Source: Chloroflexi bacterium UBA6265 (lineage in GTDB: Bacteria; Chloroflexota; Chloroflexia; Thermomicrobiales; UBA6265). Taken from it: 6,615 nucleotides of DNA. The notes below the pieces were generated by a model that was not told the origin of the DNA, did no database searches, and saw only the letters and a program-made list of their open reading frames with translations. The stretch spans positions 1 through 6,615 of the forward strand of contig DJVD01000146.1 of the NCBI GenBank assembly GCA_002440805.1, written 5' to 3'. The translations under genes and the position numbers were made by a program. Positions 1 to 5,490 of the stretch are shown here, piece after piece (positions within the stretch are counted from its first letter, which is position 1; each line of letters opens with the position of its first letter).

Positions 1-12
1 CCAATTCAGGCT

Positions 13-32
13 CGGTCGGCATAAGCCGACCG
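13..32. other. Short perfect hairpin near left edge
   Basis: Arms CGGTCGGC (13-20) and GCCGACCG (25-32) pair perfectly over 8 bp around an ATAA loop. No T-tract follows on either strand, so it is not a convincing intrinsic terminator by itself. Together with the hairpin at 50-71 it may belong to the 3' end of a gene left of the window or to the leader of the gene at 92. Its role is unknown. Confidence 0.5.
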
Positions 33-49
33 GGTGACGTCCACGAAGC

Positions 50-71
50 AAGCCCGGGATACCCCGGGCTT
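50..71 (+). terminator. GC-rich hairpin, possible terminator or leader structure
   Basis: AAGCCCGGG (50-58) pairs with CCCGGGCTT (63-71) over 9 bp around an ATAC loop. The stem can extend a little through GC 48-49 and GC 73-74 with one bulged T. The tail is only TTTGCTGC, so termination would be weak. It lies about 20 nt before the start codon at 92, so it either ends transcription from the left or forms part of the leader of the MazG-like gene. The TTG at 71 falls at the edge of this stem and is unlikely to be a real start. Confidence 0.5.
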
Positions 72-81
72 TGCTGCAGGT

Positions 82-86
82 GAGGA
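82..86 (+). promoter_or_regulatory. Ribosome binding site of the MazG-like gene
   Basis: GAGGA, within AGGTGAGGA, lies 5 nt before the ATG at 92. It favours that ATG over the in-frame TTG at 71, which has no purine-rich site. It also excludes the out-of-frame ATG at 87, which directly abuts the GAGGA. Confidence 0.7.
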
Positions 87-91
87 ATGCT

Positions 92-361
92 ATGTCCGAG
101 CGCTTACATATCTATGAACAGATATCGGCCGAGCGAGATGAGCAGGACGCGAAGTGGGGCAACCAGCTGCATTCCATTCCCGTCTGGAGCGCGATCCTGG
201 CCGAGGAATGCGGTGAGGTGGCCGAAGCATCACTGCGTGTGGAGTTCCAGGGCGAGGCCCATCTGGCGCACTTACGGGAAGAGCTGGTGCAGGTGGCGGC
301 CGTAGCGGTACACATTATCGAGAAGATCGATAGCGGTGACTGGGTGCGGCCGGAGGGCTGA
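92..361 (+). CDS. MazG-like nucleotide pyrophosphohydrolase family protein
   Basis: This gene encodes 89 residues. MazG-like proteins hydrolyse nucleoside triphosphates to monophosphates and pyrophosphate, usually as all-alpha oligomers in the cytoplasm. Visible marks are the ERDEQDAKWGNQ segment (residues 14-25), common in small MazG-like proteins, then the metal-binding helix AEECGEVAEA (37-46) with E38, E39 and E42 in an EExxE arrangement. A second acidic helix, REELVQVAAVAVHIIE (62-77), follows. Where classical MazG has ExxD, this protein reads E64-L-V-Q67, so the last ligand may differ; the pattern EELVQVAAVAV recurs in the small phage and actinobacterial type, from memory. The length is that of a single minimal domain. 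The ATG at 92 is chosen for its ribosome binding site. The gene stands alone, behind a hairpin and convergent with the transporter operon. Substrate cannot be told from sequence. Confidence 0.82.
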   Translation: MSERLHIYEQISAERDEQDAKWGNQLHSIPVWSAILAEECGEVAEASLRVEFQGEAHLAHLREELVQVAAVAVHIIEKIDSGDWVRPEG

Positions 362-376
362 TTTCGCAGAGAATCG

Positions 377-406
377 AAAGGGGCGGTCCAACTGGACCGC
401 CCCTTT
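377..406. terminator. Strong, probably bidirectional intrinsic terminator
   Basis: AAAGGGGCGGTCC (377-389) pairs with GGACCGCCCCTTT (394-406) over 13 bp around an AACT loop. On the plus strand it is followed by GCGTTTCTT, and on the minus strand by CGATTCTC after the stem's own TTT. It lies 15 nt after the stop of the MazG-like gene and 22 nt after the stop of the convergent zinc-ribbon gene, so it probably ends both transcripts. Confidence 0.85.
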
Positions 407-428
407 GCGTTTCTTGGGTCATGAATCT

Positions 429-965
429 CTATGGCGCTGGCGTAGCGACAGTCTCGGTGGCCCGGTTGATTTCTTCGGCTGCCTGGGTGGCAATGCCCTC
501 AAACCACTCGGTGCCGGAATCCGTAGAGAGCCACCAGCCAAAGACACAGCAGGCAATGACAATCACGGCAATGATGCCCAGCAATACCCACAACCAGGTA
601 CGCCGACGCTGCGGTTTGGCAGGGCCAAGGTCGGTCATACTCCACTCGTCAATGGGTTGTTGCCGAAGATTGTCCCGGTCGATCTCCCACTGGGCCCTGC
701 GGCTGGCAAAGCCACCGGCCTGGTCAATATCAGTTGGCTCATTAGTGGACGCTGGTTCGTCAGACAAGCTTTCCGGTTCGTCAACGGACTCCGTGGCGGA
801 CGAATCGGATGCTCCCCACGCGCGCTCGAAATCCTCTCGGCGTTCGCGCTCGCGATCATTCTCAGCAGGGGTACTGACTGGTGCCCCGGCGTTTACCGGG
901 GCACCACAGTTGGAGCAGAATTTGGAATCCGGGGCAAGTTCCTGCCCGCAATTTGAACAGAACAT
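429..965 (-). CDS. Zinc-ribbon single-pass membrane protein, function unknown
   Basis: This gene encodes 178 residues. The N-terminus is a compact zinc ribbon with two CxxC knuckles: C3-S-N-C6 and C17-S-N-C20, of the zinc_ribbon_2 type. A hydrophilic, acidic, probably disordered linker follows (about 25-115), rich in Glu, Asp, Ser and Pro. Next come a basic stretch PQRRR (118-122) and one hydrophobic segment (about 123-146, WLWVLLGIIAVIVIACCVFGWWL). A short tail of about 32 residues ends in TVATPAP. The basic residues before the segment suggest a cytoplasmic zinc ribbon and an external tail. Start 965 is chosen because the zinc ribbon begins exactly there and the residues upstream in that frame are antisense-like noise inside the dppC-type gene. 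The permease stop lies only 5 nt upstream and overlaps the likely ribosome binding site (AGTAGG), which suggests translational coupling. No function can be assigned; such zinc ribbons may bind protein or nucleic acid. Confidence 0.85.
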   Translation of the reverse strand: MFCSNCGQELAPDSKFCSNCGAPVNAGAPVSTPAENDRERERREDFERAWGASDSSATESVDEPESLSDEPASTNEPTDIDQAGGFASRRAQWEIDRDNLRQQPIDEWSMTDLGPAKPQRRRTWLWVLLGIIAVIVIACCVFGWWLSTDSGTEWFEGIATQAAEEINRATETVATPAP

Positions 966-970
966 TGCGC

Positions 971-1972
971 CTACTCTTTCAGTCGCGGATCCAGGGCATC
1001 GCGCAGGCCGTTGCCGAACAGGTTGATGAACAAGGCGGTCAACATGATGGCCATACCGGGGATGAACGTAAACGTCCAACTGCGGCGGAACACTTCACGC
1101 GCGTCGTTCAGCATGTTGCCCCAGCTGGGTACCGGCATTTGCACGCCGAATCCGAGATAGCTGAGGGTTGCTTCGTAAATGATCAGGCTTGGGAGGGAGA
1201 GCGAAGCCCACACGATCACCAGCGAAACCACATTCGGGAAGATGTGTTTGATGATGATGGATGCGTTGCTGGCACCCAGCACACGGGCAGCGTCCACGTA
1301 ATCGCGTTGTTTCAGCGAGAGCACTTCGCCGCGGATAAGTCGGCTGACGCCAGTCCACCCAAGCAGGGCGATAACGAAGGCGAGGCCCACCGGTCCCGGC
1401 TGAATCCAGACGGAGATCAGCAACAGCAACGTGATGCCGGGGATGCACAACAGCGTATCTACGAGCCGCATCAGCAGGCTGTCGACGATACCGCCGAAGA
1501 ACCCGGCAACTGAACCGATGGTCATACCGATAAGGAGTGAGAAGACCAATGCCAGCGACGCAACCATGAGCGAAATGCGGCCACCGTACGCCAACCGCAC
1601 CAGCAGGTCCCGACCGGCACCGTCGGTGCCAAACCAGTACGTCGTGCTTTCACCTGAAACCGGATCGGTATAACTGGCTCCTGGTGGCAGCAGGGCTGCT
1701 CGCAGGTTTGTTGTGGAGTACGAAACCCCGACCCAGCGCTCCACTAATGGTGCGCCAAGCGCGAAGATCACGATAAAGAGAAGCCCAACGAGGGAAAGGA
1801 TCGCAATTTTGTCCTTACGCAATCGTCGCCAGGCGCGGGTGTAAAACCCAGGATTCTCGCGAAGTTTGTCGCGATTGGCTGCGCCAAGGCTGGTGTACTT
1901 CCGTACATCATCCATGTCATCCATGGTCTGGCTGATATCTGTTGCGGACTTCGAGCCTGCGCTATTTGCCAT
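971..1972 (-). CDS. dppC: ABC transporter permease, DppC/OppC type
   Basis: This gene encodes a 333-residue inner-membrane permease subunit of a peptide-type ABC importer. It has an OppC-type N-terminus with a cytoplasmic leader (1-55) rich in charged residues and a first membrane helix at about 57-76. The family block YWFGTDGAGRDLLVRLAYGGRISL (residues 112-135 in two parts: YWFGTDGAGRD, LLVRLAYGGRISL) follows. Further helices lie at about 136-158, 171-191, 195-210, 248-268 and 302-322. The cytoplasmic EAA loop, which contacts the ATPase, is RDYVDAARVLGAS (223-235) followed by KHIFPN (242-247). The C-terminus LRDALDPRLKE (323-333) is the family ending. The start has a good ribosome binding site, AAGGA, 8 nt upstream. 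It begins 24 nt after the dppB-type stop and is followed after 5 nt by the zinc-ribbon gene. Gene symbol denotes type; substrate is unproven. Confidence 0.95.
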   Translation of the reverse strand: MANSAGSKSATDISQTMDDMDDVRKYTSLGAANRDKLRENPGFYTRAWRRLRKDKIAILSLVGLLFIVIFALGAPLVERWVGVSYSTTNLRAALLPPGASYTDPVSGESTTYWFGTDGAGRDLLVRLAYGGRISLMVASLALVFSLLIGMTIGSVAGFFGGIVDSLLMRLVDTLLCIPGITLLLLISVWIQPGPVGLAFVIALLGWTGVSRLIRGEVLSLKQRDYVDAARVLGASNASIIIKHIFPNVVSLVIVWASLSLPSLIIYEATLSYLGFGVQMPVPSWGNMLNDAREVFRRSWTFTFIPGMAIMLTALFINLFGNGLRDALDPRLKE

Positions 1973-1996
1973 GAAGAAGGTCCTTTCCGTCGCAGG

Positions 1997-2977
1997 TTAG
2001 TCCAGTCGAACACGTGGATCGAGAACGCCATACAGGATATCTGCGATAAGGTTGCCGAATACAGTGAGGATTGCGTAGAACATGACACAGGCCATGGCGA
2101 CAGAATAATCACTGTTTTGCAGGGAGAACACGGTTACCTGGCCCATGCCGCGATAGCCGAACACGTTCTCGACCACCAGTGATCCGCCGAAGATATCGGG
2201 GATACTGAGGCCGATCAACGTAACCATCGGCAACATCGCATTTTTGAACGCATGCCCCATGATGACTTTGCGGAAGCTCAGTCCCTTCGCGTTCGCGGTT
2301 CGTACGTAATCCTGGTTAATCGTTTCCAGCATTTGGGTGCGAATGTAGCGAGTCCAGCCAGCGAGACTGACGAGCGAGAGTGTGGCGATGGGCATGATCA
2401 GGTGAATCACCCGATCCTTAAGCAACTCAAGGCCCTCCGGGTTTCCCCTGAGGTTTTGGGTACCGGAAACGGGGAGGTAGGGGAGACCCCATTTTTGGAA
2501 CTGCACCCCAAAAATAATGATGAGCATCATGCCCAGCCAGATGGTAGGCGTGGAGTAGAAAATAGTCGCAAAAACCGTGGTGAGGCGATCGAAAATAGAG
2601 TTGCGTTTAATTGCACCAAGGATACCGACGGGGATAGCAAATAACACAGCAACAAGAATAGAGGGAATGCTTAGGGCCAACGTATTCGGCATGGCGGTGG
2701 CGATGGTGCGATCTACTGGTTGGGCGTTCAGGAAACTGATACCCAGATCACCCTGGAGAGCATTACCGAGCCAAATGAAATAGCGTTCATACCAGGGTTC
2801 GTTAAGACCCATATTCTCTTTAATGCGCTCAATGTCTGCGGGCTTAATGCTGGGATTGCCTTCGAACTGGGAAGTTGGGCTCCCCGGAACCATATTCATC
2901 AGGGCGAAAACCAAAAAGGAAATCCCAATGAGGAGTGGAATCAGCCCGAGCAGACGGCGAACAATATATCGCGTCAT
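1997..2977 (-). CDS. dppB: ABC transporter permease, DppB/OppB type
   Basis: This gene encodes a 326-residue membrane permease that pairs with the DppC-type subunit to form the translocation channel. The N-terminus MTRYIVRRLLGLIPLLIGIS, with a first helix at about 9-29 ending in VPGSP, is typical of the family. A periplasm-side region containing GLNEPWYERYFIWLGNALQG (57-76) and DLGISF (77-82) follows. Helices lie at about 100-122, 135-158, 192-208, 250-268 and 291-316. The EAA loop reads DYVRTANAKGLS (223-234) with GHAFKNAMLP (241-250). NVFGYRGMGQ (271-280) and the ending DILYGVLDPRVRLD (313-326) are hallmark blocks. A GAGGA ribosome binding site sits 8-9 nt before the ATG. It is second in the operon, after the binding protein and a 146-nt spacer with a large palindrome. 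Length is normal. Peptide import is inferred from family only. Confidence 0.95.
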   Translation of the reverse strand: MTRYIVRRLLGLIPLLIGISFLVFALMNMVPGSPTSQFEGNPSIKPADIERIKENMGLNEPWYERYFIWLGNALQGDLGISFLNAQPVDRTIATAMPNTLALSIPSILVAVLFAIPVGILGAIKRNSIFDRLTTVFATIFYSTPTIWLGMMLIIIFGVQFQKWGLPYLPVSGTQNLRGNPEGLELLKDRVIHLIMPIATLSLVSLAGWTRYIRTQMLETINQDYVRTANAKGLSFRKVIMGHAFKNAMLPMVTLIGLSIPDIFGGSLVVENVFGYRGMGQVTVFSLQNSDYSVAMACVMFYAILTVFGNLIADILYGVLDPRVRLD

Positions 2978-3062
2978 AATACGAATCCTCGTGTCCCCGC
3001 GTGCGCAGCATTATCCTGCCGGCAGCTTCAGGGGACTCATATGCGGAACAATTGCGCAGGGT

Positions 3063-3088
3063 ATGGGGGCAGCAATTGCTGCCCCCAT
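3063..3088. repeat. Perfect 26-bp palindrome between binding-protein and permease genes
   Basis: Positions 3063-3075 (ATGGGGGCAGCAA) are the exact reverse complement of 3076-3088. In RNA this gives a hairpin of about 11 bp with a small AATT-centred loop. On the minus strand, the direction of transcription, it is followed by ACCCTGCGC, not a T-tract. So it is more likely an RNA stability or processing element, or a weak attenuator, than a full terminator. It lies 35 nt after the binding-protein stop and 85 nt before the dppB-type start, where such elements commonly let the binding protein be made in excess over the permeases. Confidence 0.75.
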
Positions 3089-3091
3089 TGT

Positions 3092-3106
3092 ACACACGTG
3101 GTGTGT
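3092..3106. repeat. 15-bp palindrome next to the large intercistronic hairpin
   Basis: ACACAC (3092-3097) and GTGTGT (3101-3106) are inverted around GTG, giving ACACACGTGGTGTGT. It lies 3 nt from the 26-bp palindrome and within the 3' end of the binding-protein transcript. It could extend the RNA structure that protects that transcript, but this is inference; the loop would be only 3 nt. Confidence 0.4.
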
Positions 3107-3123
3107 GGTTTCCCGCGAGTGGA

Positions 3124-4914
3124 CTATCGAGCGTCCACCCATGCCTTGTTGATCCACCAGAAGGCTCCATAGCCGTTCGGGAAGAAGTTGTGAACCACCG
3201 GGCTGGCGCCCATGATGTTCTGGCGGAACACATTGATACCGACAGCCGCATCGTCGTTCACGATGTTGGACATCTCGGTGATGATGTCGATGCGCTTCTC
3301 CTGGTCGACTTCCGTCTTGGACGGAATGACCAGTGCATCGTAGTCGGGGTTGCTGTAGCGCATGCTGTTGAAGCCGTTCGGCGGGGTCATCTCGCTCCAG
3401 AACATTGCGTCCTGGCCACCGTCGATGCTCCACTGGAAGCCCTGAACACACACGCCGTAGCTACCGGCATCGGTGTTGTCCAGCAGGGTTTGGAACGGAA
3501 TGGCCGAGGTGATGGCCTCAATACCAACTTCGCGCCACGCATCCTGCATGTACGGGATCTGAACCGGGTACGTCGCCGTGCCTTCGGAGTAGATCACGTC
3601 CATTGTCAGCTTCTGGCCATCCTTCTCGCGGATGCCGTCGCCGTCGCTATCCACCCAACCAGCTTCCTCGAGCAGGCTCATGGCCATTTCGGGGTCGTAG
3701 TTGTAAATGGTGTTCACGCGGCTTGGATCGTAGGCGATGGACAGCACTGGCTGCGTGCCGTCGGCCTGGATGGCGTAACCGAAGTACACCATGTCGGCCA
3801 GCAGTGTGCGGTCGAGTGCGTACAGCATGGCCTGGCGAACCTTGACGTCGCTGTAGAGCTCAGTCTTGGTCACATCCTGGTTGCAGTGGAAGTAATTCAT
3901 GCTGGTGGTATCGTAGGCGACAACCTGCAGCTCAGGATTGGATTCCTGGAGTGCATCGGCTTCGGCGAACGGAATGTCACCAACATCAGTACCACCGGTC
4001 TGCAGGGCGGCAAGCACGGTGCTGCTCTCGCCAACGACCTGGTAGATGAAGCGATCGATGTACGGCACTTCGTCTGGCTGCCAGTAGTTCTCGTTCTTGA
4101 CCACGGTCACAGTCTCGCCGAGCTTCCACTCTTCGAACTTGAACGGGCCGGTGCCGACAACACGTGCCGGATCGGTGCCAGTGGAACCGCCGTCGGACGG
4201 CCAATCAGCCGGGTCAACGCCTTCCCAAATGTGCTTGGGCATGATGCCGAACTGGCCAAGGGCCTCAGTCAGGAAGATACCGGACGGAGCCAGGGCGTAG
4301 AACTTCACGGTGTAATCATCAACAGCTTCGTAGCGATCAAGCACGCTGTCGATAGTGGTCTTGCGCACGCTCTGGCTGTTCTCGGCCAGGGCAGCGTCAA
4401 ACGTGAAGACAACGTCGGCCGAGGTGAACGGCGTGCCATCGTGCCAGGTGACATTCGGGTTGAGGAAGATGGTGTACTCAAGGCCATCGGCGCTGATTTC
4501 CCAGCCATCGGCGAGCCCTGTCGGAACATCCTTACCATCTACCACCGAGGCACCGATGAGGCCCTCATAGATCATGCCCGTGATGTAGCCACCGTATACG
4601 TCACTGTTCAACACGGTGTTGACGGTGCCGATATCGGTGCTCTGCTGGTAGATAATCTCGCCGCCCATGTTACCCGCTTCTTCAAACGGGAAGGCTTCGT
4701 TGATCGCAGCCATCGCTTCTTCACGGGTCACCGCGTTGGTGATGACATCACCGGCTGGCGTGGCAACCGGCGTCTGCGCAGCAGCAGAACGGGCCAGCAT
4801 GCCGGCGGCGCCGGCGCTTACGCCCAGGGCTGTGGCGCGGCGCATAAAGCCGCGTCGGCTGATTGTGCCTTCGCGGAGTTGATCCACGAGCACGTTGATT
4901 TCCAACTTGTTCAT
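3124..4914 (-). CDS. dppA: Tat-exported peptide-type ABC solute-binding protein (SBP_bac_5)
   Basis: This gene encodes 596 residues of an extracytoplasmic solute-binding protein of the oligopeptide/dipeptide/nickel class (family 5). The N-terminus has an 18-residue n-region, a twin-arginine motif S19-R20-R21-G-F-M-R, a hydrophobic core (about 28-40) and a cleavage site after A44-A-A46. No lipobox cysteine is present, so the protein is not a lipoprotein. The segment QTPVATPA follows. The family signature is VTWHDGTPFTSADVVFTFD (155-173). GTGPFKFEEWKLGE (254-267) with NENYWQPDEVPYIDR (274-288), KVRQAMLYALDR (358-369) and a Dx-DxDG calcium-like loop (DSDGDG, 422-427) are also typical. An AGGGGG ribosome binding site lies about 9 nt before the ATG. 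It is the first operon gene; the permeases follow. The bound substrate could be peptides, but related proteins bind sugars or metal chelates, so the symbol indicates type only. Confidence 0.94.
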   Translation of the reverse strand: MNKLEINVLVDQLREGTISRRGFMRRATALGVSAGAAGMLARSAAAQTPVATPAGDVITNAVTREEAMAAINEAFPFEEAGNMGGEIIYQQSTDIGTVNTVLNSDVYGGYITGMIYEGLIGASVVDGKDVPTGLADGWEISADGLEYTIFLNPNVTWHDGTPFTSADVVFTFDAALAENSQSVRKTTIDSVLDRYEAVDDYTVKFYALAPSGIFLTEALGQFGIMPKHIWEGVDPADWPSDGGSTGTDPARVVGTGPFKFEEWKLGETVTVVKNENYWQPDEVPYIDRFIYQVVGESSTVLAALQTGGTDVGDIPFAEADALQESNPELQVVAYDTTSMNYFHCNQDVTKTELYSDVKVRQAMLYALDRTLLADMVYFGYAIQADGTQPVLSIAYDPSRVNTIYNYDPEMAMSLLEEAGWVDSDGDGIREKDGQKLTMDVIYSEGTATYPVQIPYMQDAWREVGIEAITSAIPFQTLLDNTDAGSYGVCVQGFQWSIDGGQDAMFWSEMTPPNGFNSMRYSNPDYDALVIPSKTEVDQEKRIDIITEMSNIVNDDAAVGINVFRQNIMGASPVVHNFFPNGYGAFWWINKAWVDAR

Positions 4915-4944
4915 CCGTTAGACCCCCTAGTCTTGGAGCTATCG

Positions 4945-4964
4945 TGACGCCAACTTTGACGCCA
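4945..4964. repeat. Pair of TGACGCCA direct repeats in the operon leader
   Basis: TGACGCCA occurs at 4945-4952 and again at 4957-4964, a 12-bp period, about 31-50 nt before the binding-protein start codon. Read on the transcribed strand the unit is TGGCGTCA. The near-helical-turn spacing would suit a direct-repeat regulator site or an RNA element in the leader. A coincidence is possible for two 8-mers. Confidence 0.4.
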
Positions 4965-4970
4965 TACGTC

Positions 4971-4998
4971 CCCACAATCTGCAACGTTTGATCGTGGG
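4971..4998 (-). other. Imperfect hairpin in the leader of the binding-protein gene
   Basis: CCCACAATC (4971-4979) and GATCGTGGG (4990-4998) are inverted repeats with one mismatched pair (8 of 9) around a 10-nt loop. It lies 57-84 nt before the start codon at 4914, so if transcription starts near 5023 it would be in the 5' untranslated RNA. No T-tract follows, so it does not look like an attenuator. Confidence 0.4.
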
Positions 4999-5029
4999 TA
5001 TACCGAACACACGGCGCAGGTATTCACCT

Positions 5030-5059
5030 ATTGTCGTACTCAACGAGGGGGGAATTCAA
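5030..5059 (-). promoter_or_regulatory. Weak candidate promoter for the transporter operon
   Basis: On the minus strand TTGAAT (5059-5054) is followed after 18 bp by GACAAT (5035-5030). Each matches 4 of 6 bases of the sigma-70 consensus. Transcription would begin near 5023, leaving a leader of about 110 nt. Short palindromes overlap the -35 (5053-5065) and the start region (5018-5029), which would suit repressor sites, but such palindromes are not rare by chance. This is the best candidate seen, not a firm call. Confidence 0.3.
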
Positions 5060-5212
5060 CGAATTGATGCCAGAAGAGTGGAATTGTCCGTACGAACACA
5101 GCATGCGTAAAAGAATTCTTTCGCCACACTATGCCATGGAAGTTCCACGTTGAACCGGCATTAATTGCGCGTGAACTCTGCTCGCTTTTCAACTCAAGGC
5201 GAAATCTACATT

Positions 5213-5225
5213 ACCTATGATAGGT
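5213..5225. promoter_or_regulatory. Perfect 13-bp palindrome, possible operator
   Basis: ACCTAT (5213-5218) and ATAGGT (5220-5225) are inverted around a central G. It lies between the two divergent transcription units, about 90 bp upstream of the tRNA promoter and about 150 bp upstream of the candidate operon promoter. ACCTAT also occurs as half-sites at 5026-5031 and 5305-5310. It may be a binding site for a dimeric regulator; the regulator is unknown and chance is a real alternative. Confidence 0.3.
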
Positions 5226-5281
5226 CGTAACCCGCCTTTGCGGCAACTTCTATGCGGTTCACCGGTATGAACTTGAGAGGC

Positions 5282-5308
5282 AGGTGCTTACTCGTCGTTG
5301 CAGCACCT
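5282..5308. other. Inverted repeat just upstream of the tRNA promoter
   Basis: AGGTGCT (5282-5288) and AGCACCT (5302-5308) are perfect inverted repeats separated by 13 bases. The repeat ends 8 bp before the -35 box at 5317. It may be a regulator site, or a structure at the end of a transcript, but no T-tract follows. Confidence 0.35.
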
Positions 5309-5316
5309 ATTCCTTC

Positions 5317-5345
5317 TTGACAACGAGAGGCGGTGATCGTAGTAT
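5317..5345 (+). promoter_or_regulatory. Sigma-70-type promoter of the tRNA-Glu gene
   Basis: A perfect -35 box TTGACA (5317-5322) is followed by exactly 17 bp and a -10 box TAGTAT (5340-5345, 4 of 6 matches). The predicted transcription start is near 5352, only about 6 nt before the mature tRNA, which fits the short leaders usual for tRNA genes. Confidence 0.75.
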
Positions 5346-5357
5346 TCTTCCCGCTGC

Positions 5358-5434
5358 GCCCCGTTAGTCTAGCGGCCCAGGACGTCACCCTTTCAAGGTG
5401 AAGACCACCGGTTCGAATCCGGTACGGGGTACCA
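5358..5434 (+). tRNA. tRNA-Glu (anticodon UUC)
   Basis: The full cloverleaf can be traced. The acceptor stem GCCCCGT (5358-5364) pairs with ACGGGGT (5424-5430), with one G-U pair at the end. The D arm begins GTC (5367-5369) and closes with GAC (5381-5383). The anticodon stem TCACC (5385-5389) pairs with GGTGA (5397-5401) around the loop CTTTCAA, placing the anticodon TTC at 5392-5394. The T arm is ACCGG-TTCGAAT-CCGGT (5407-5423). The discriminator is A5431 and CCA is encoded (5432-5434). It reads the GAA and GAG codons. It has its own promoter and terminator. No integrase or repeated 3' end is seen nearby, so it shows no sign of serving as an attachment site. Confidence 0.96.
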
Positions 5435-5437
5435 GTT

Positions 5438-5462
5438 GGCCAGAGCATTGCTCTGGCCTTTT
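5438..5462 (+). terminator. Intrinsic terminator of the tRNA-Glu transcript
   Basis: GGCCAGAGC (5438-5446) pairs perfectly with GCTCTGGCC (5450-5458) around a 3-nt ATT loop and is followed at once by TTTT (5459-5462). It starts 4 nt after the tRNA CCA. The next gene starts 28 nt after the T-tract. Confidence 0.85.
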
Positions 5463-5490
5463 GTGTACCTGTGACACCGGAGAGTCGATC

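Larger units (their letters stand above)
4915..5316. other. Divergent intergenic region without a gene
   Basis: No convincing coding sequence lies here; the longest readable stretches are short and lack family features or ribosome binding sites. The base composition is visibly richer in A and T than the genes. The left part is the probable leader and promoter of the minus-strand transporter operon. It holds direct repeats (4945-4964), an imperfect hairpin (4971-4998), and short palindromes at 5018-5029 (AGGT-ATTC-ACCT), 5053-5065 (AATTC-AAC-GAATT) and 5085-5098 (TGTCCGTACGAACA, one mismatched pair). The right part leads to the tRNA promoter. Confidence 0.7.

Noticed and set aside
1..3. CCA at the very left edge as the end of another tRNA
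   Set aside because: Only three bases are available; nothing else supports a tRNA there.
336..1026. Two plus-strand open frames (336-956 and 421-1026) opposite the zinc-ribbon gene
   Set aside because: Both cross the zinc-ribbon gene and the 377-406 hairpin or its edge; the minus-strand protein has clear CxxC pairs and a membrane helix, so these are antisense shadows.
881..1513. A 210-codon plus-strand open frame opposite the DppC-type gene
   Set aside because: The minus-strand reading has unmistakable permease blocks throughout; the plus-strand translation is low in hydrophobic pattern and has no ribosome binding site of note.
3001..4947. A 648-codon open frame on the plus strand, longer than the binding-protein gene it overlaps
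   Set aside because: It is in exact codon register with the minus-strand gene, so it stays open simply because that gene avoids the codons TTA, CTA and TCA, as GC-rich genes do. Its translation has no family features, while the minus strand has a Tat signal and the SBP_bac_5 signature.
5407..5434. tRNA 3' end as an integration (attachment) site
   Set aside because: No integrase gene, no direct repeat of the tRNA 3' end and no compositional break is visible in the window.
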